A stretch of 33,816 bases of DNA, taken from contig SVEB01000007.1 of the NCBI GenBank assembly GCA_015057635.1, positions 1-33,816 of the forward strand, in the 5' to 3' direction. This document shows positions 16,420 through 25,206 of this stretch, piece by piece. The translations under genes and the position numbers were made by a program. Source of the DNA: Lachnospiraceae bacterium (GTDB taxonomy: Bacteria > Bacillota > Clostridia > Lachnospirales > Lachnospiraceae). Each line of letters begins with the position of its first letter. Position 1 is the stretch's first letter. The notes under the pieces were generated by a model. The model had not been told where the DNA came from, made no database searches, and worked only from the letters and a program-made list of their open reading frames with translations.

Positions 16420-17538
16420 TTATTTGTTCTTAAGTGAATATACATAGGCAAGCACTTCGGCTACCATCTGATATAATTCGCTTGGAATTTCTGTATCTAA
16501 ATCCACGTTGTAATAAAGCATTCTGGCAAGTGGTTTATTTTCTACAATTGGGACATCATGTTTCTTTGCGACTTCCTTGATCTTAGCCGCCACATGGTCT
16601 GCACCTTTTGCTATTAATATCGGCGCTTCTCCTTTTTCTTTGTCATACTTAAGCGCACATGCGAAATGCGTCGGGTTGGTAATGACAACATCCGCTTCCG
16701 GAAGACTCTGCATCATACGTCTCTGGGATGCTTCCCTCATACGCTGCTTGATCTTTCCTTTGATCTGCGGATCACCCTCGGACTGTTTGTATTCATCTTT
16801 GATTTCCTGCTTGGTCATTCTCATGTCTTTCTTGAACTTTATCTTCTGATAGATAAAGTCGGCAAAACCTACAATTACAAGCACCATGCTTATCTTCATG
16901 CCAAGATCGATCACGATATTCCCAATCATGGTAACTGCGGTACTAAGACTTCCGATTCCATAAAGGGTGGCCAGTTTATCTACTTCCTCCTTTAATGTGG
17001 AATATGCCAGTATGAAGATTGCGATGATTTTAATCACCGCTTTTACGAGTTCCATGATATTATTCATAGAAATGATCTTTTTAAAACCGCTGATTGGATT
17101 GAGTTTACTAAACTTGGGCTGTAACGGCTTTGTGGTAGGCTTCCATTTTACCTGTAGAATATTGACCGCAATCGCAACCACTACTCCGACTAAGAATACA
17201 GGCAGACAGATAATAAGAATAAGCACCATCACTTCCTGTATCAGATCCGCGGCCAGTACCGTATTAAACTCCTCTTTTGCATAGCGCTCAATCTTCGAGT
17301 ATGCAAAATCAAAAGAATCGATGAATTTCCTTCCAATATAAGAAACAAATATCTTAAGTACAAGAAAGAGACTGAGTAACGCCGCGGCGTTGTTTAATTC
17401 CTGGCTCTTTGCTACCTGCCCGTCCTTTCTGGCATCGCTAAGTTTCTTTGATGTCGGTTCTTCTGTCTTCTCTCCTCCCGGTCCTTCTTTTGCAAAGAAC
17501 TGAAGTCGATAAGAAAATAAGAATTTCTCTTTTTCCAT
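16420..17538 (-). CDS. flhB: Export switch protein FlhB
   Basis: FlhB switches substrate specificity from rod/hook to filament subunits. The 372-residue protein has the N-terminal GGEKTEEPTSKKLSDARKDG signature, four membrane segments (about 50-70, 100-130, 160-182, 208-230) and the cytoplasmic autocleavage domain with NPTH at residues 288-291. It therefore retains self-cleavage. The first about 15 residues (KFLFSYRLQFFAKE) are a small extra hydrophobic lead before the conserved part. The ATG follows AGAGGAAG and lies 12 bases after fliR. Confidence 0.97.
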   Translation of the reverse strand: MEKEKFLFSYRLQFFAKEGPGGEKTEEPTSKKLSDARKDGQVAKSQELNNAAALLSLFLVLKIFVSYIGRKFIDSFDFAYSKIERYAKEEFNTVLAADLIQEVMVLILIICLPVFLVGVVVAIAVNILQVKWKPTTKPLQPKFSKLNPISGFKKIISMNNIMELVKAVIKIIAIFILAYSTLKEEVDKLATLYGIGSLSTAVTMIGNIVIDLGMKISMVLVIVGFADFIYQKIKFKKDMRMTKQEIKDEYKQSEGDPQIKGKIKQRMREASQRRMMQSLPEADVVITNPTHFACALKYDKEKGEAPILIAKGADHVAAKIKEVAKKHDVPIVENKPLARMLYYNVDLDTEIPSELYQMVAEVLAYVYSLKNK

Positions 17539-17550
17539 GTTTTACTTCCT

Positions 17551-18321
17551 CTAAGGCTTCATAAATGCAATCGCATTTTTAAGCATCGTCATCATTTCTG
17601 AAAAAATAAAGTCCGAAACAGCCGGAATCAATCCGACCATAAAGATCAGAACGATAAATCCAACGAATATCTTAAGCTGAATACCGATGACAAACATATT
17701 CATCTGAGGCGCTACTTTGGCTAAGATCGCAAGCACTACATTTACAATTAGAATTGCTGCGAAGATTGGAAGTACAATTCGAAATGCGATCACTAAGTAA
17801 TCCACTAAGAACATTACCATCCCCTTATAGATCGCCGGCCGGATAAATACCTCTCCTACCGGTATCAGCTGATAGGAATCCACCAAAGCTGTCAGAATAT
17901 AGTGGTGCATGTTTGTAACCAATAACATCAGCATGACCGCATACGAATAAAAATTCGCGGTAATGGTCACCTGCGTATTGGAAATCGGATCAAACTCATT
18001 CATCATGGAGAAACCAATATTCATATCGATCATCTGTCCCGCAAACCCCAGAATATGATAGGCGATGCTGCAGAATAGTCCCATGATGATGCCGCACAAT
18101 GTTTCTTTTACAATCAGACTGACAAAACCAATTACGGTTTCATATTCCAGAGCTGTCACCGGAAGCGTATGAAACAAAATAAGTGCAAGCGATATGCAAA
18201 GACCGATTTTCACTTTCTGTGGCACATTCTTTAACGAGAAGAACGGTGCCAGATAGATAAAGCCTGTAATCCTCACAAGTAAGGCAAAAAAATATATGAT
18301 ATCTTCTAAACTCACCGTCAT
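17551..18321 (-). CDS. fliR: Export gate protein FliR
   Basis: FliR is part of the FliPQR core complex of the flagellar export gate. The 256-residue, very hydrophobic protein has about six membrane helices, with the conserved SMMNEFDPISNTQVT segment near residue 105-119 and a long C-terminal hydrophobic helix pair. Length is normal. It starts 3 bases after the fliQ stop with only a weak binding site, so its translation is probably coupled to fliQ. Confidence 0.95.
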   Translation of the reverse strand: MTVSLEDIIYFFALLVRITGFIYLAPFFSLKNVPQKVKIGLCISLALILFHTLPVTALEYETVIGFVSLIVKETLCGIIMGLFCSIAYHILGFAGQMIDMNIGFSMMNEFDPISNTQVTITANFYSYAVMLMLLVTNMHHYILTALVDSYQLIPVGEVFIRPAIYKGMVMFLVDYLVIAFRIVLPIFAAILIVNVVLAILAKVAPQMNMFVIGIQLKIFVGFIVLIFMVGLIPAVSDFIFSEMMTMLKNAIAFMKP

Positions 18322-18324
18322 ATG

Positions 18325-18597
18325 CTACCCGTTGATAAAGTAACTGAAGTTCATTGCCAGATACTCAAAGAATTCCGTAATACACTTTGAGACCCAGTTT
18401 CCGCAAAACATCAGGACAAGGAATATCCCGATCAGCTTTGGAACAAATGTGAGGGTCTGCTCCTGAATGGATGTAACGGTCTGAAAGATACTGATTACCA
18501 GACCGATTATTAACGACGCCAAAAGCATCGGAGCCGATACTTTTATAACCAGATATAAGGTTTGTCTTAATAATTCCAGTAACATATTTTCATTCAT
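18325..18597 (-). CDS. fliQ: Export gate protein FliQ
   Basis: FliQ is a small export gate subunit of about 90 residues. It has two membrane helices (about 14-37 and 52-73) and the conserved IGLVISIFQTVTSIQEQTL segment between them. Length is the family norm. It has a perfect GGAGG 6 bases before the ATG. It is separated from fliP by 112 bases, much longer than the other export gate gaps. Confidence 0.96.
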   Translation of the reverse strand: MNENMLLELLRQTLYLVIKVSAPMLLASLIIGLVISIFQTVTSIQEQTLTFVPKLIGIFLVLMFCGNWVSKCITEFFEYLAMNFSYFING

Positions 18598-18709
18598 ATC
18601 AAACCTCCTGATACGTCTGTTTTATAACACAAAGTAGCAAGCCCGCTTCGCGTTTGTTGATTTCTACCATGACTGGCTTCCCGCTTAAAGTAAGCTTGCT
18701 GCTTTCCTG
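18598..18709 (-). other. Unusually long fliP-fliQ gap with an open reading frame continuing from fliP
   Basis: After the fliP stop (TGA) the same frame stays open for 36 codons to a TGA just before fliQ. It includes an ATG at 18668-18670 that would give a 23-residue peptide (MVEINKREAGLLLCV and eight more). A 7 bp inverted repeat (AGCAAGC and GCTTGCT) brackets most of it, and a small 5 bp hairpin lies inside. The binding site before this ATG is weak. I do not call a gene. Confidence 0.35.
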
Positions 18710-19576
18710 TCACGTATAAAATGTTTTTACAAGCTGGCCAATAATTAAGTCCCAGCCGTCCGCCATAATAAATAATAAAATTTTAAATGGCATAGAAATT
18801 GTAGTTGGCGGAAGCATCATCATACCCATTGACATCAGGGTGGATGCTACTACCATGTCCATAATGATAAACGGTATATATATTAAAAAACCTATAATAA
18901 ATGCTGCACGCAGCTCGCTGATGATAAACGCCGGAATTAAAGTAGTTGTTGGGACATCATCCCTTGTGTTTACTTCTGTCACTCCTGCAATATTCAAAAA
19001 CAGCTTTAGATCTTTTTCATTTGTCTGTTCAAACATAAAATTCCGGATTGGCTCGATTCCCTTCTCTATTGCCACTTCCTGTGTGATCTCACCTTCATTA
19101 TATGGTTTGATAGCGTTCGTATTGATTTCTGCAAACGTCGGAGACATAATGAAAAAAGTCAGAAACAGCGCTAATCCGATCATAATCTGATTCGGAGGCG
19201 TTGTCTGTGTTCCTAGTGCAGAACGTACAAAATGTAGCACAATAATAATACGGGTAAATGATGTGACCATGATCAGAATGGATGGTGCTAGTGAAATTAC
19301 CGTTAGTACCAATAAGATTTGTAACGTAGATGACAAAGAACCTGTTCCTTCAGAGCTGTCAAAATAAAACGTAAGCCCGCCATCTTCTTTGGAAGAATCC
19401 GTATCGTCAGATGGGGCTGTCTCAGTCGTTATACTTTCTGCGCTTGCATATGCTACTGTACTCGTAGCACAAATAAAGGTTAATATACACATCGTCATCA
19501 ATAAAAGACCAAAGAGGGCGACCTTTTTTATTTTCGATTTTAACATAGACGTTCTCATGAATATCAACCTTTTCAT
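18710..19576 (-). CDS. fliP: Export gate protein FliP
   Basis: FliP is a core subunit of the flagellar export gate. The 288-residue protein starts with a signal peptide (basic start, hydrophobic core about 18-38, ending near AYAS), then a short acidic periplasmic stretch and the conserved membrane domain. Diagnostic parts are MVTSFTRIIIVLHFVRSALG, TPPNQIMIGLALFLTFFIM and the C-terminal GMMMLPPTTISMPFKILLFI. The ATG at 19576 overlaps the fliO stop as ATGA. A downstream ATG at 19558 with a better placed AAAGG is an alternative start. Confidence 0.95.
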   Translation of the reverse strand: MKRLIFMRTSMLKSKIKKVALFGLLLMTMCILTFICATSTVAYASAESITTETAPSDDTDSSKEDGGLTFYFDSSEGTGSLSSTLQILLVLTVISLAPSILIMVTSFTRIIIVLHFVRSALGTQTTPPNQIMIGLALFLTFFIMSPTFAEINTNAIKPYNEGEITQEVAIEKGIEPIRNFMFEQTNEKDLKLFLNIAGVTEVNTRDDVPTTTLIPAFIISELRAAFIIGFLIYIPFIIMDMVVASTLMSMGMMMLPPTTISMPFKILLFIMADGWDLIIGQLVKTFYT

Positions 19577-20001
19577 TTCCTATTTTCTTTAGTTTGTATA
19601 TGTGGATCGTAAGAATCCATTCCATCCGAGGATGAATTCTTCTTAAATGTCTTTAATAAAATTTCTTTAAAATCAGCGGATTCACTCGTCAAATCTTTTA
19701 TGTATAAGAGCTCCTCCTCTTTTAGTTCCGTCAAAACAGAAACCGTATCCTTGCATACCGCAATGACAATGTATTTCTTTCCGGTCTGCACAATCTGCAG
19801 ATATTTGTTCTGCGAGATCTTAAGTGTATCCAAAATCGCAAAGTTGCTTGCCTTCTTTTGTACCATCTGTTTGCCTGCTACAAACCGTGTTACATAATAG
19901 CAGACGGTCAACAGAAGCACAAATAAAATTAAAAGACCAATCAATTCCAGCACACTGCCTGTGCTGGAATATCCGGATCCAATTGAAAATACTGTGTTCA
20001 C
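19573..20001 (-). CDS. fliO: Export apparatus assembly protein FliO
   Basis: FliO helps assemble the FliP complex. The 142-residue protein has a short N-terminal part, one membrane helix (about 19-43) and a cytoplasmic beta-rich domain with FAILDTLKISQNKYLQIVQT, typical of the FliO/FliZ family, then a polar tail. It appears to start with GTG (19999-20001), one base after the cheY stop, with AAGGTGA overlapping the start, so coupling to cheY is likely. Confidence 0.9.
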   Translation of the reverse strand: MNTVFSIGSGYSSTGSVLELIGLLILFVLLLTVCYYVTRFVAGKQMVQKKASNFAILDTLKISQNKYLQIVQTGKKYIVIAVCKDTVSVLTELKEEELLYIKDLTSESADFKEILLKTFKKNSSSDGMDSYDPHIQTKENRK

Positions 20002-20002
20002 C

Positions 20003-20365
20003 TTAGCCGATCGCTTTCTTAACGGCTTCTAAAACACGGTCAGCCTGGAAAGGCTTAACGATAAAGTCTTTTGCGCCAGACTGAATGGATTCGATAACCA
20101 TTGCCTGCTGACCCATAGCGGAACACATGATAACAGTTGCACCTGGGTCTGTTTCTTTGATCTTCTTAAGTGCCTGGATGCCATCCATTTCTGGCATTGT
20201 GATATCCATCATTACTAAGTCTGGTTTTGTTTCATTGTATTTATCTACTGCCTTTAAACCATTTTCTGCTTCACCAGCAATTGTGTAACCGTTTTTTGTT
20301 AAAATATCTTTGATCATCATTCTCATAAATGCTGCATCATCGCAAATTAAAATACTTTTCGCCAT
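20003..20365 (-). CDS. cheY: Chemotaxis response regulator CheY
   Basis: CheY carries the signal from CheA to the flagellar switch. The 120-residue single receiver domain has D9 and D10, the phosphoacceptor D54 in MMDITMPEMDG, S82 in the ATVIMCSAMG segment and the invariant K104 in FIVKPFQ. All active-site residues are in place. It follows fliY and precedes fliO, the same order as in B. subtilis. A good GGAG binding site lies before the ATG. Confidence 0.97.
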   Translation of the reverse strand: MAKSILICDDAAFMRMMIKDILTKNGYTIAGEAENGLKAVDKYNETKPDLVMMDITMPEMDGIQALKKIKETDPGATVIMCSAMGQQAMVIESIQSGAKDFIVKPFQADRVLEAVKKAIG

Positions 20366-20393
20366 TTTTTTAATCTCCTATCTTGTTCCTTAA

Positions 20394-21611
20394 TTACTTG
20401 ATTATTTCAGTAACACGAATGCCAAAGGCTTCTTCGATGACTACTACTTCACCTTTTGCTACATATTTTCCATTGACCAATACATCAATCGGCTCACCTG
20501 CCAGGCGGTTTAATTCAATAATAGTACCTGGGGCAAAATCAAGAATTTCTTTTATTGACTTGCTTGTTCTTCCAAGCTCGACTGTTACCTCAAGCGGAAC
20601 ATCAAGCAATAAATCGATGTTCTCTGTCTGTAACAGAGGACTCTGATTCATTGTGAATGGTTGGAACTGCGCTGGTGCTATGTTCACATTGGCTGCCGGC
20701 TGCATCATTGGCTGCATCATATTCTGCATTGCCATCGCATTCATATCCGACATCATCTGTGGCATGCCCTGTCCCATCATAGGCGCTGTTCCCATCATAG
20801 GCGCGCCCATCGCAGGTGATGGCATCGCCTGTGGTGCCGTAAACATCTCCGGCGCCGCCACGGTCTCTTCCATTGCAGATGCAAGGCTTGCTGCCGCCTG
20901 AGCTGCCGCTTCCGAACCGTTTTCTGCATACTTTATAAACTGTTTGTATAGGTCTCTTGCAAAATCAAATGGATACAGCTGCATCAGCTCACTGTCAACC
21001 AAATCACCGATTTCCATACGGAATGATACTTTTACAAACTTATCTTTTAAGAACTCAGAGATATCACCACCGTTGATGACATCCGCTAAGTCAACTAAAG
21101 TAGCCTTAGGCGGTGAGATATCCACTTTCTTCTCTAACATAGAAGAAATGGATGTAGACGCAGAACCCATCATCTGGTTCATCGCCTCACTGATGGCGCT
21201 TAAATGGAGCTCTGAAAGTTCCCCTTCAATATTCGTTCCATCTCCGCCCATCATTAAGTCTGTTATGATCTTAACATCCTTTTCTTTTAAAACAAGAATG
21301 TTATTGCCATCTAAACCTTCTTTATAATAAATCTGTATGAATACGCATGGTCTATCATAACTTGCGATCAAGTCATCCCATCTTGCATATTCTACTCTTG
21401 GGGTCGTTATATTTACTCTTTGGTTCACTAAGGAGAACAAAGTAGTCGCTGCAGTGCCCATACTAATATTGGATATTTCGCCAACTGCATCTTTTTCGGC
21501 TTCTGTAAGCACTTCTCCTTCTTCTGCGATATCACTCACAGGATCCGGCTCACCAACATTCATCCCGCCTAATAATGCATTAATCTCTTCCTGAGATAAC
21601 ATACCATCCAT
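20394..21611 (-). CDS. fliY: Motor switch phosphatase FliY (CheC-FliN fusion)
   Basis: FliY is a switch-complex protein that both forms part of the C-ring and dephosphorylates CheY-P. The 405-residue protein starts with the CheY-binding-type peptide MLSQEEINALL. It has a CheC-like domain (about 35-225) with two intact ExxN sites (E45/N48 and E142/N145), and ends in a FliN/SpoA domain (about 328-405). The linker (about 255-320) is unusual: 16 methionines lie within about 41 residues (263-303), with Pro, Ala, Gln and Gly. It is 7 bases downstream of fliM. Confidence 0.96.
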   Translation of the reverse strand: MDGMLSQEEINALLGGMNVGEPDPVSDIAEEGEVLTEAEKDAVGEISNISMGTAATTLFSLVNQRVNITTPRVEYARWDDLIASYDRPCVFIQIYYKEGLDGNNILVLKEKDVKIITDLMMGGDGTNIEGELSELHLSAISEAMNQMMGSASTSISSMLEKKVDISPPKATLVDLADVINGGDISEFLKDKFVKVSFRMEIGDLVDSELMQLYPFDFARDLYKQFIKYAENGSEAAAQAAASLASAMEETVAAPEMFTAPQAMPSPAMGAPMMGTAPMMGQGMPQMMSDMNAMAMQNMMQPMMQPAANVNIAPAQFQPFTMNQSPLLQTENIDLLLDVPLEVTVELGRTSKSIKEILDFAPGTIIELNRLAGEPIDVLVNGKYVAKGEVVVIEEAFGIRVTEIIK

Positions 21612-21618
21612 TACTGTG

Positions 21619-22596
21619 CTACTCCTCTCTTATTACTGTTGATACCTTCACGGCATAAGATTCAGAAGAAGATCCAGGCAGAGCTGTAAACTTCTTAATA
21701 TTGCCGACGAAGACATCTAGCGGTTCTTCTACTTTTTTATCTAATTTGATAATATCGCCTTTTTGCAGGCCGATAAAATCATTTAATGATATCGTACTTT
21801 TTCCTAACTGTACTCGCAGCGGAATTCTTGCTTTGGCAATCGCCACTTCAATGAGATCCTGATAATCGGTATCATCCATCACCTGCATTGTAGAATACCA
21901 GTATTTCGTATTTAGTTTGTCAATTACCGATTCTAAGCAGCTGTATGGAAGGCAGACATTCATCAGCCCTTCCACGTTACCGATTTTTATATTTAGCGTA
22001 ATAATGGACGCCATGTCACTTGGTGAGATGATCTGTGCAAACTGAGAATTTGTTTCGATCCTTACAAGTCTTGGATGCAGCTTCACCACGTTTTCCCAAG
22101 GTTCTGCTAACAGATTGGTTATGACATTAAATATTCTTTCTATAATAACCAACTCAATCTCAGAGAAATCCCTCGATTTTTCAAGAGGCCTTCCATTCCC
22201 GCCAAGCATTCTGTCGACAATTGCATAACCAATATTCTCAGCAAGATCAATGATGATATTGCCTTCTAATGGAGCAAAATCTATGATACCTAACAGTACC
22301 GGATTTGATAGCGCATTCGTAAACTCCTGATAAACAACAGCTTCCGAATTGATCACTTCTACCTGAACATTCTTTCTTAAATATGCCGGAAGATGCGTGG
22401 AAAGCAGTCTGGCATAATGTTCGAAAATAATTTCTAATGTTCGTAAATGTTCTTTTGAGAACTTGGATGGTCTGTGGAAATCATAGTTTTTTACCTGCTT
22501 TTCACCAGAATCTTTGAATTCCTCAGCATCTAACTCACCACTGCTTAATGCCGCCAGCAGATTATCTATTTCACTTTGGGATAAGACATCTCCCAT
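21619..22596 (-). CDS. fliM: Motor switch protein FliM
   Basis: FliM is the C-ring protein that binds CheY-P and reverses the motor. The 325-residue protein has the N-terminal CheY-binding peptide VLSQSEIDNLLAAL, a middle CheC-like domain (about 45-225) with the conserved YDFHRPSKFSKEHLRTLE and GIIDFAPLEGN segments, and a C-terminal SpoA domain (about 240-325). Length is normal. The GGGAGG binding site before the ATG is strong. A 154-base gap separates it from fliL. Confidence 0.97.
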   Translation of the reverse strand: MGDVLSQSEIDNLLAALSSGELDAEEFKDSGEKQVKNYDFHRPSKFSKEHLRTLEIIFEHYARLLSTHLPAYLRKNVQVEVINSEAVVYQEFTNALSNPVLLGIIDFAPLEGNIIIDLAENIGYAIVDRMLGGNGRPLEKSRDFSEIELVIIERIFNVITNLLAEPWENVVKLHPRLVRIETNSQFAQIISPSDMASIITLNIKIGNVEGLMNVCLPYSCLESVIDKLNTKYWYSTMQVMDDTDYQDLIEVAIAKARIPLRVQLGKSTISLNDFIGLQKGDIIKLDKKVEEPLDVFVGNIKKFTALPGSSSESYAVKVSTVIREE

Positions 22597-22642
22597 TCCT
22601 TAACCTCCCAATCTTAAGAAATTGCCCTTGATTGTATGTATG

Positions 22643-22664
22643 ATTACCGCAAAAAGGCAGTAAT
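22643..22664 (-). promoter_or_regulatory. Hairpin in the fliL-fliM gap
   Basis: An 8 bp stem (one G-T pair) with a 6-base loop lies in the 154-base AT-rich gap upstream of fliM. No U-tract follows it on the transcribed strand. TATGAT-like sequences lie just upstream (near 22670-22685), but no good -35 box is present, so a promoter is only possible. Confidence 0.4.
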
Positions 22665-22750
22665 TACTTACATCATATCATATCTTTCAAATAATTTCAT
22701 CTATTTTCTATCAAAAAATGTCGAATTTTATATAATTAGGCTATTTCTTT

Positions 22751-23272
22751 CTATTGCGCCAAAAATTGGCTAAAAGTAACATTAACAATAAAATCGGATC
22801 CGAATAATGTCTGAACTTCAGTAAGAATTGTTTCCTTAATCTGTTCTTTATTCTCAAGAAGATTGCTCTTCTTATATCCTTCGATTACCTTACTAACAAT
22901 TTCAATGATGCGGTCTTCCTGCTCTGCGATTAATGGCTGAAGCGCACTGTAATCTTCTGATTTCTTATTGATCGATAAAGAACACTTCACACTCGCGATA
23001 TGAGTCTTTGTTTCATTTGGCTCATTGGTAAGAGTCACATAAATTTCATTGTTTTCATTCAATAAGTATGTTTCTAAGTCGGTAATGTCAATCGAATTAT
23101 CCCCCATTGGAATCGGAGATTCTAATTCTAAATCGATCACCTGAAGAACTTTTGTAATCAATGCATTTGTCTGTTTGGCATTTGGCACGACTACGAACAG
23201 GCTGACAGCTGTTAATGTCAGATTAATCAATGTTGCAGCCAGTATTACAATGGCCAGCATATTTTTCTTCAT
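22751..23272 (-). CDS. fliL: Basal body-associated protein FliL
   Basis: FliL supports the stator and torque generation. The 173-residue protein has an N-terminal membrane helix (about 6-28) and an extracytoplasmic domain with an ITDLETYLLNENNEIYVTLT segment and a C-terminal TEVQTLFGSDFIVNVTFSQF segment. The C-terminal INVTFS-type end is the family hallmark. Length is normal. It lies downstream of motB and upstream of fliM. Confidence 0.9.
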   Translation of the reverse strand: MKKNMLAIVILAATLINLTLTAVSLFVVVPNAKQTNALITKVLQVIDLELESPIPMGDNSIDITDLETYLLNENNEIYVTLTNEPNETKTHIASVKCSLSINKKSEDYSALQPLIAEQEDRIIEIVSKVIEGYKKSNLLENKEQIKETILTEVQTLFGSDFIVNVTFSQFLAQ

Positions 23273-23306
23273 ATGTTCTTTTCCTTTCTAAAACTTTTTT
23301 AGTCCC

Positions 23307-24119
23307 TTAATCTGAGTTTAGCGAATTATAGATCCTGATTTCAATTCTTCGATTCTTTGCACGGCCTTCTTCGGTTGCATTGCTTGCAATCGGATCATGC
23401 TCTCCTCGTCCAATCCATTCCAAGGATGAATAATCAATATTCTTCACTTTAGCAAGATATTTCGCCGCTTCAATGGCTCTTGCTGAAGATAACTCCATAT
23501 TACTGCTGTATTTGCCGCTGTTAATCGGCACATTATCGGTATGACCGATAATCGAGATTCGATAACCTTCATAACTCTTTAGGATATCACCGACTTTCGA
23601 GAAAATCGGCAGTGCTTCTTCCTTAAGGCTTGCTTTACCGGAATCATAAAGAAGAGAACCATTGATTTCAATCGCCACATATTTATTGCCTTCTGCATCA
23701 ATTGTCAGCTCCATATAATCATTCAGATTATACTGATCACTCTTCTCTGATATTTCATCATACATTGCTTCGGTCTCCGCTTTGTTTGCCTCGCTTAGCT
23801 GTTCCATCAGTTCCTTGATTTCCTCGCCTTCACTTTCTTCGGATGCCTGGCCCATATTGTTGTAATATTCATCAAACTCATTGAGCTGTGATACTCCCAT
23901 ACCAATAAGCTGGCCTTCTCCGATTGAAGACTGTCCGCCTTTAAAGATGCTAAAGGAACTGTTTAGCGAAGCTGCGATCTCCTCGAATTTTGCTTGGTCG
24001 ACACTGGACATCGCAAAGAGCAATACGAAGAAACAAAGCAACAGGTTCATAAGATCCGAGAACGTGGCCATCCACGCGGGTGACCCCTGTGGTGCTTCCT
24101 CCTGCTTTTTCTTAGCCAA
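23307..24119 (-). CDS. motB: Stator protein MotB, probable TTG start
   Basis: MotB forms the ion channel with MotA and anchors the stator to peptidoglycan. From TTG at 24117-24119 the protein is 270 residues and begins MAKKKQEEAPQGSPAWM. The membrane helix (about 23-41) follows the essential aspartate D22 in TFSDLMNLL. The C-terminal OmpA-like domain (about 140-270) has IGHTDNVPINSGKYSSNMEL, SSARAIEAAKYL and NRRIEIRIYN. A GTG at 24131 is possible, but it overlaps the AAGGTGGTGA binding site and adds four atypical residues. It overlaps motA by 8 bases. Confidence 0.94.
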   Translation of the reverse strand: MAKKKQEEAPQGSPAWMATFSDLMNLLLCFFVLLFAMSSVDQAKFEEIAASLNSSFSIFKGGQSSIGEGQLIGMGVSQLNEFDEYYNNMGQASEESEGEEIKELMEQLSEANKAETEAMYDEISEKSDQYNLNDYMELTIDAEGNKYVAIEINGSLLYDSGKASLKEEALPIFSKVGDILKSYEGYRISIIGHTDNVPINSGKYSSNMELSSARAIEAAKYLAKVKNIDYSSLEWIGRGEHDPIASNATEEGRAKNRRIEIRIYNSLNSD

Positions 24120-24912
24120 TGTCGTCACCACCTTCAGATCCCATGATCTCGCTTCTCTTTGCAGGAGATAAGAATGATTTTAATTTTTCTTCGATTACTC
24201 GAGGGTTCTCACCTGCCTGAATAGATAACAGACCTTCCACCATAACTTCTTTTGTCATGATTTCCACTGCATTGTTTGACTTTAATTTTGTCGCTACCGG
24301 CGTTCCGATCCAGTTTGCCATCATGGAACCGTAAAGGGTTGTAATTAACGCAACCGCCATGGACGGACCTACTGTGGATACGTCTGAAAGTTTACCAAGC
24401 ATGTTGATCAGACCGATTAAGGTACCGATCATACCCCACGCCGGACCCATGGACGCTATATTCTCCCAGAATGTGATGACGGATTTATGACGCTCCTCGA
24501 TACAGTTTAATTCTGTTTCCAGAATGCTTCTTACAAGTTCAGGATCTGTACCGTCTACGATTAAAAGAACCCCTTTTTTCATAAACTCATCTTCCACGCC
24601 TGCCGCCGCTTCTTCCAGCGCTAAAAGACCTTCTTTTCTTGCAACGTTTGATAAGTCAATGATTGATTTGATTGTCTCCTGTTCATTTGTAGCAACCGGC
24701 TTTAAAATAAGGCCGAAACTTTTTAAGGAAGACAAAAATGTCGGTATATTCGGACTCATCATCAGACATGCCGCAAAAGCACCACCAAACGTAATTAATG
24801 CCGACTGCAAATCTAAGAATGCCATCATCGCACCAAAACCATCTTCTGCCACAATACCAAATATAACCAAAACAAGTGCTAAAACCAAACCTACTATGGA
24901 TGCTAAATCCAC
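24112..24912 (-). CDS. motA: Stator protein MotA
   Basis: MotA is the five-fold stator ring that pushes on FliG. The 266-residue protein has four membrane helices (about 4-20, 33-50, 150-172, 180-205). The large cytoplasmic loop (about 65-145) carries charged segments. The conserved ENIASMGPAWGMIGTLIGLI and GPSMAVALITTLYGSMMAN motifs, including the functional prolines, are present. Here motA-motB sit inside the fla/che operon between flbD and fliL, which ties stator supply to basal body genes. Confidence 0.97.
   Translation of the reverse strand: MDLASIVGLVLALVLVIFGIVAEDGFGAMMAFLDLQSALITFGGAFAACLMMSPNIPTFLSSLKSFGLILKPVATNEQETIKSIIDLSNVARKEGLLALEEAAAGVEDEFMKKGVLLIVDGTDPELVRSILETELNCIEERHKSVITFWENIASMGPAWGMIGTLIGLINMLGKLSDVSTVGPSMAVALITTLYGSMMANWIGTPVATKLKSNNAVEIMTKEVMVEGLLSIQAGENPRVIEEKLKSFLSPAKRSEIMGSEGGDDIG
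24125..24134 (-). promoter_or_regulatory. Ribosome binding site that decides the motB start
   Basis: On the minus strand AAGGTGGTGA lies inside the end of motA, 5 bases before the TTG at 24119. It resembles the anti-Shine-Dalgarno complement AAGGAGGTGA with one change. It fits the TTG start, not the GTG at 24131, which lies within it. Confidence 0.65.
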
Positions 24913-24955
24913 TAATAACCACCCGCCTAATCTTTATAGTATATTTTTAATTTTC

Positions 24956-25177
24956 TTATTGTCTATGACTAGCTTCATTTTGAAAGCACACCTGATTCGA
25001 ATATAACGACTGCTTATATGAGAGTACAAGTGCTTTTACTGTTTCCCTGCTTTCCGCAACAAAGACTTTTTTTCCTGTTGTAAGAGTGATGACTGTATCC
25101 GGAACCTCCTCTATCATCTCAATGAGATCCGCATTCAGCGTAAATGGCGTTCCGTTTAATCTTGTGATATTGATCAT
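24956..25177 (-). CDS. flbD: Flagellar protein FlbD
   Basis: This small cytoplasmic protein of 73 residues belongs to the FlbD (YlzI) family, of unknown biochemical role, found next to the hook gene in many Gram-positive fla operons. It starts MINITRLNGTPFTLNADLIE and contains the conserved EEVPDTVITLTTGKKVFVAE stretch. Upstream in-frame ATGs exist at 25198 and 25183, but the GGAG binding site fits best with 25177 and with the family N-terminus. It is followed by motA and preceded by flgE across a gap with a GC-rich hairpin. Confidence 0.92.
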   Translation of the reverse strand: MINITRLNGTPFTLNADLIEMIEEVPDTVITLTTGKKVFVAESRETVKALVLSYKQSLYSNQVCFQNEASHRQ

Positions 25178-25206
25178 ATTCATTCTCCTCTGACTCATTC
25201 ACTCCC

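Noticed and set aside
22665..22720. Promoter before fliM
   Set aside because: TATGAT-like boxes exist, but I could not pair them with an acceptable -35 element, so I did not list it as a promoter.
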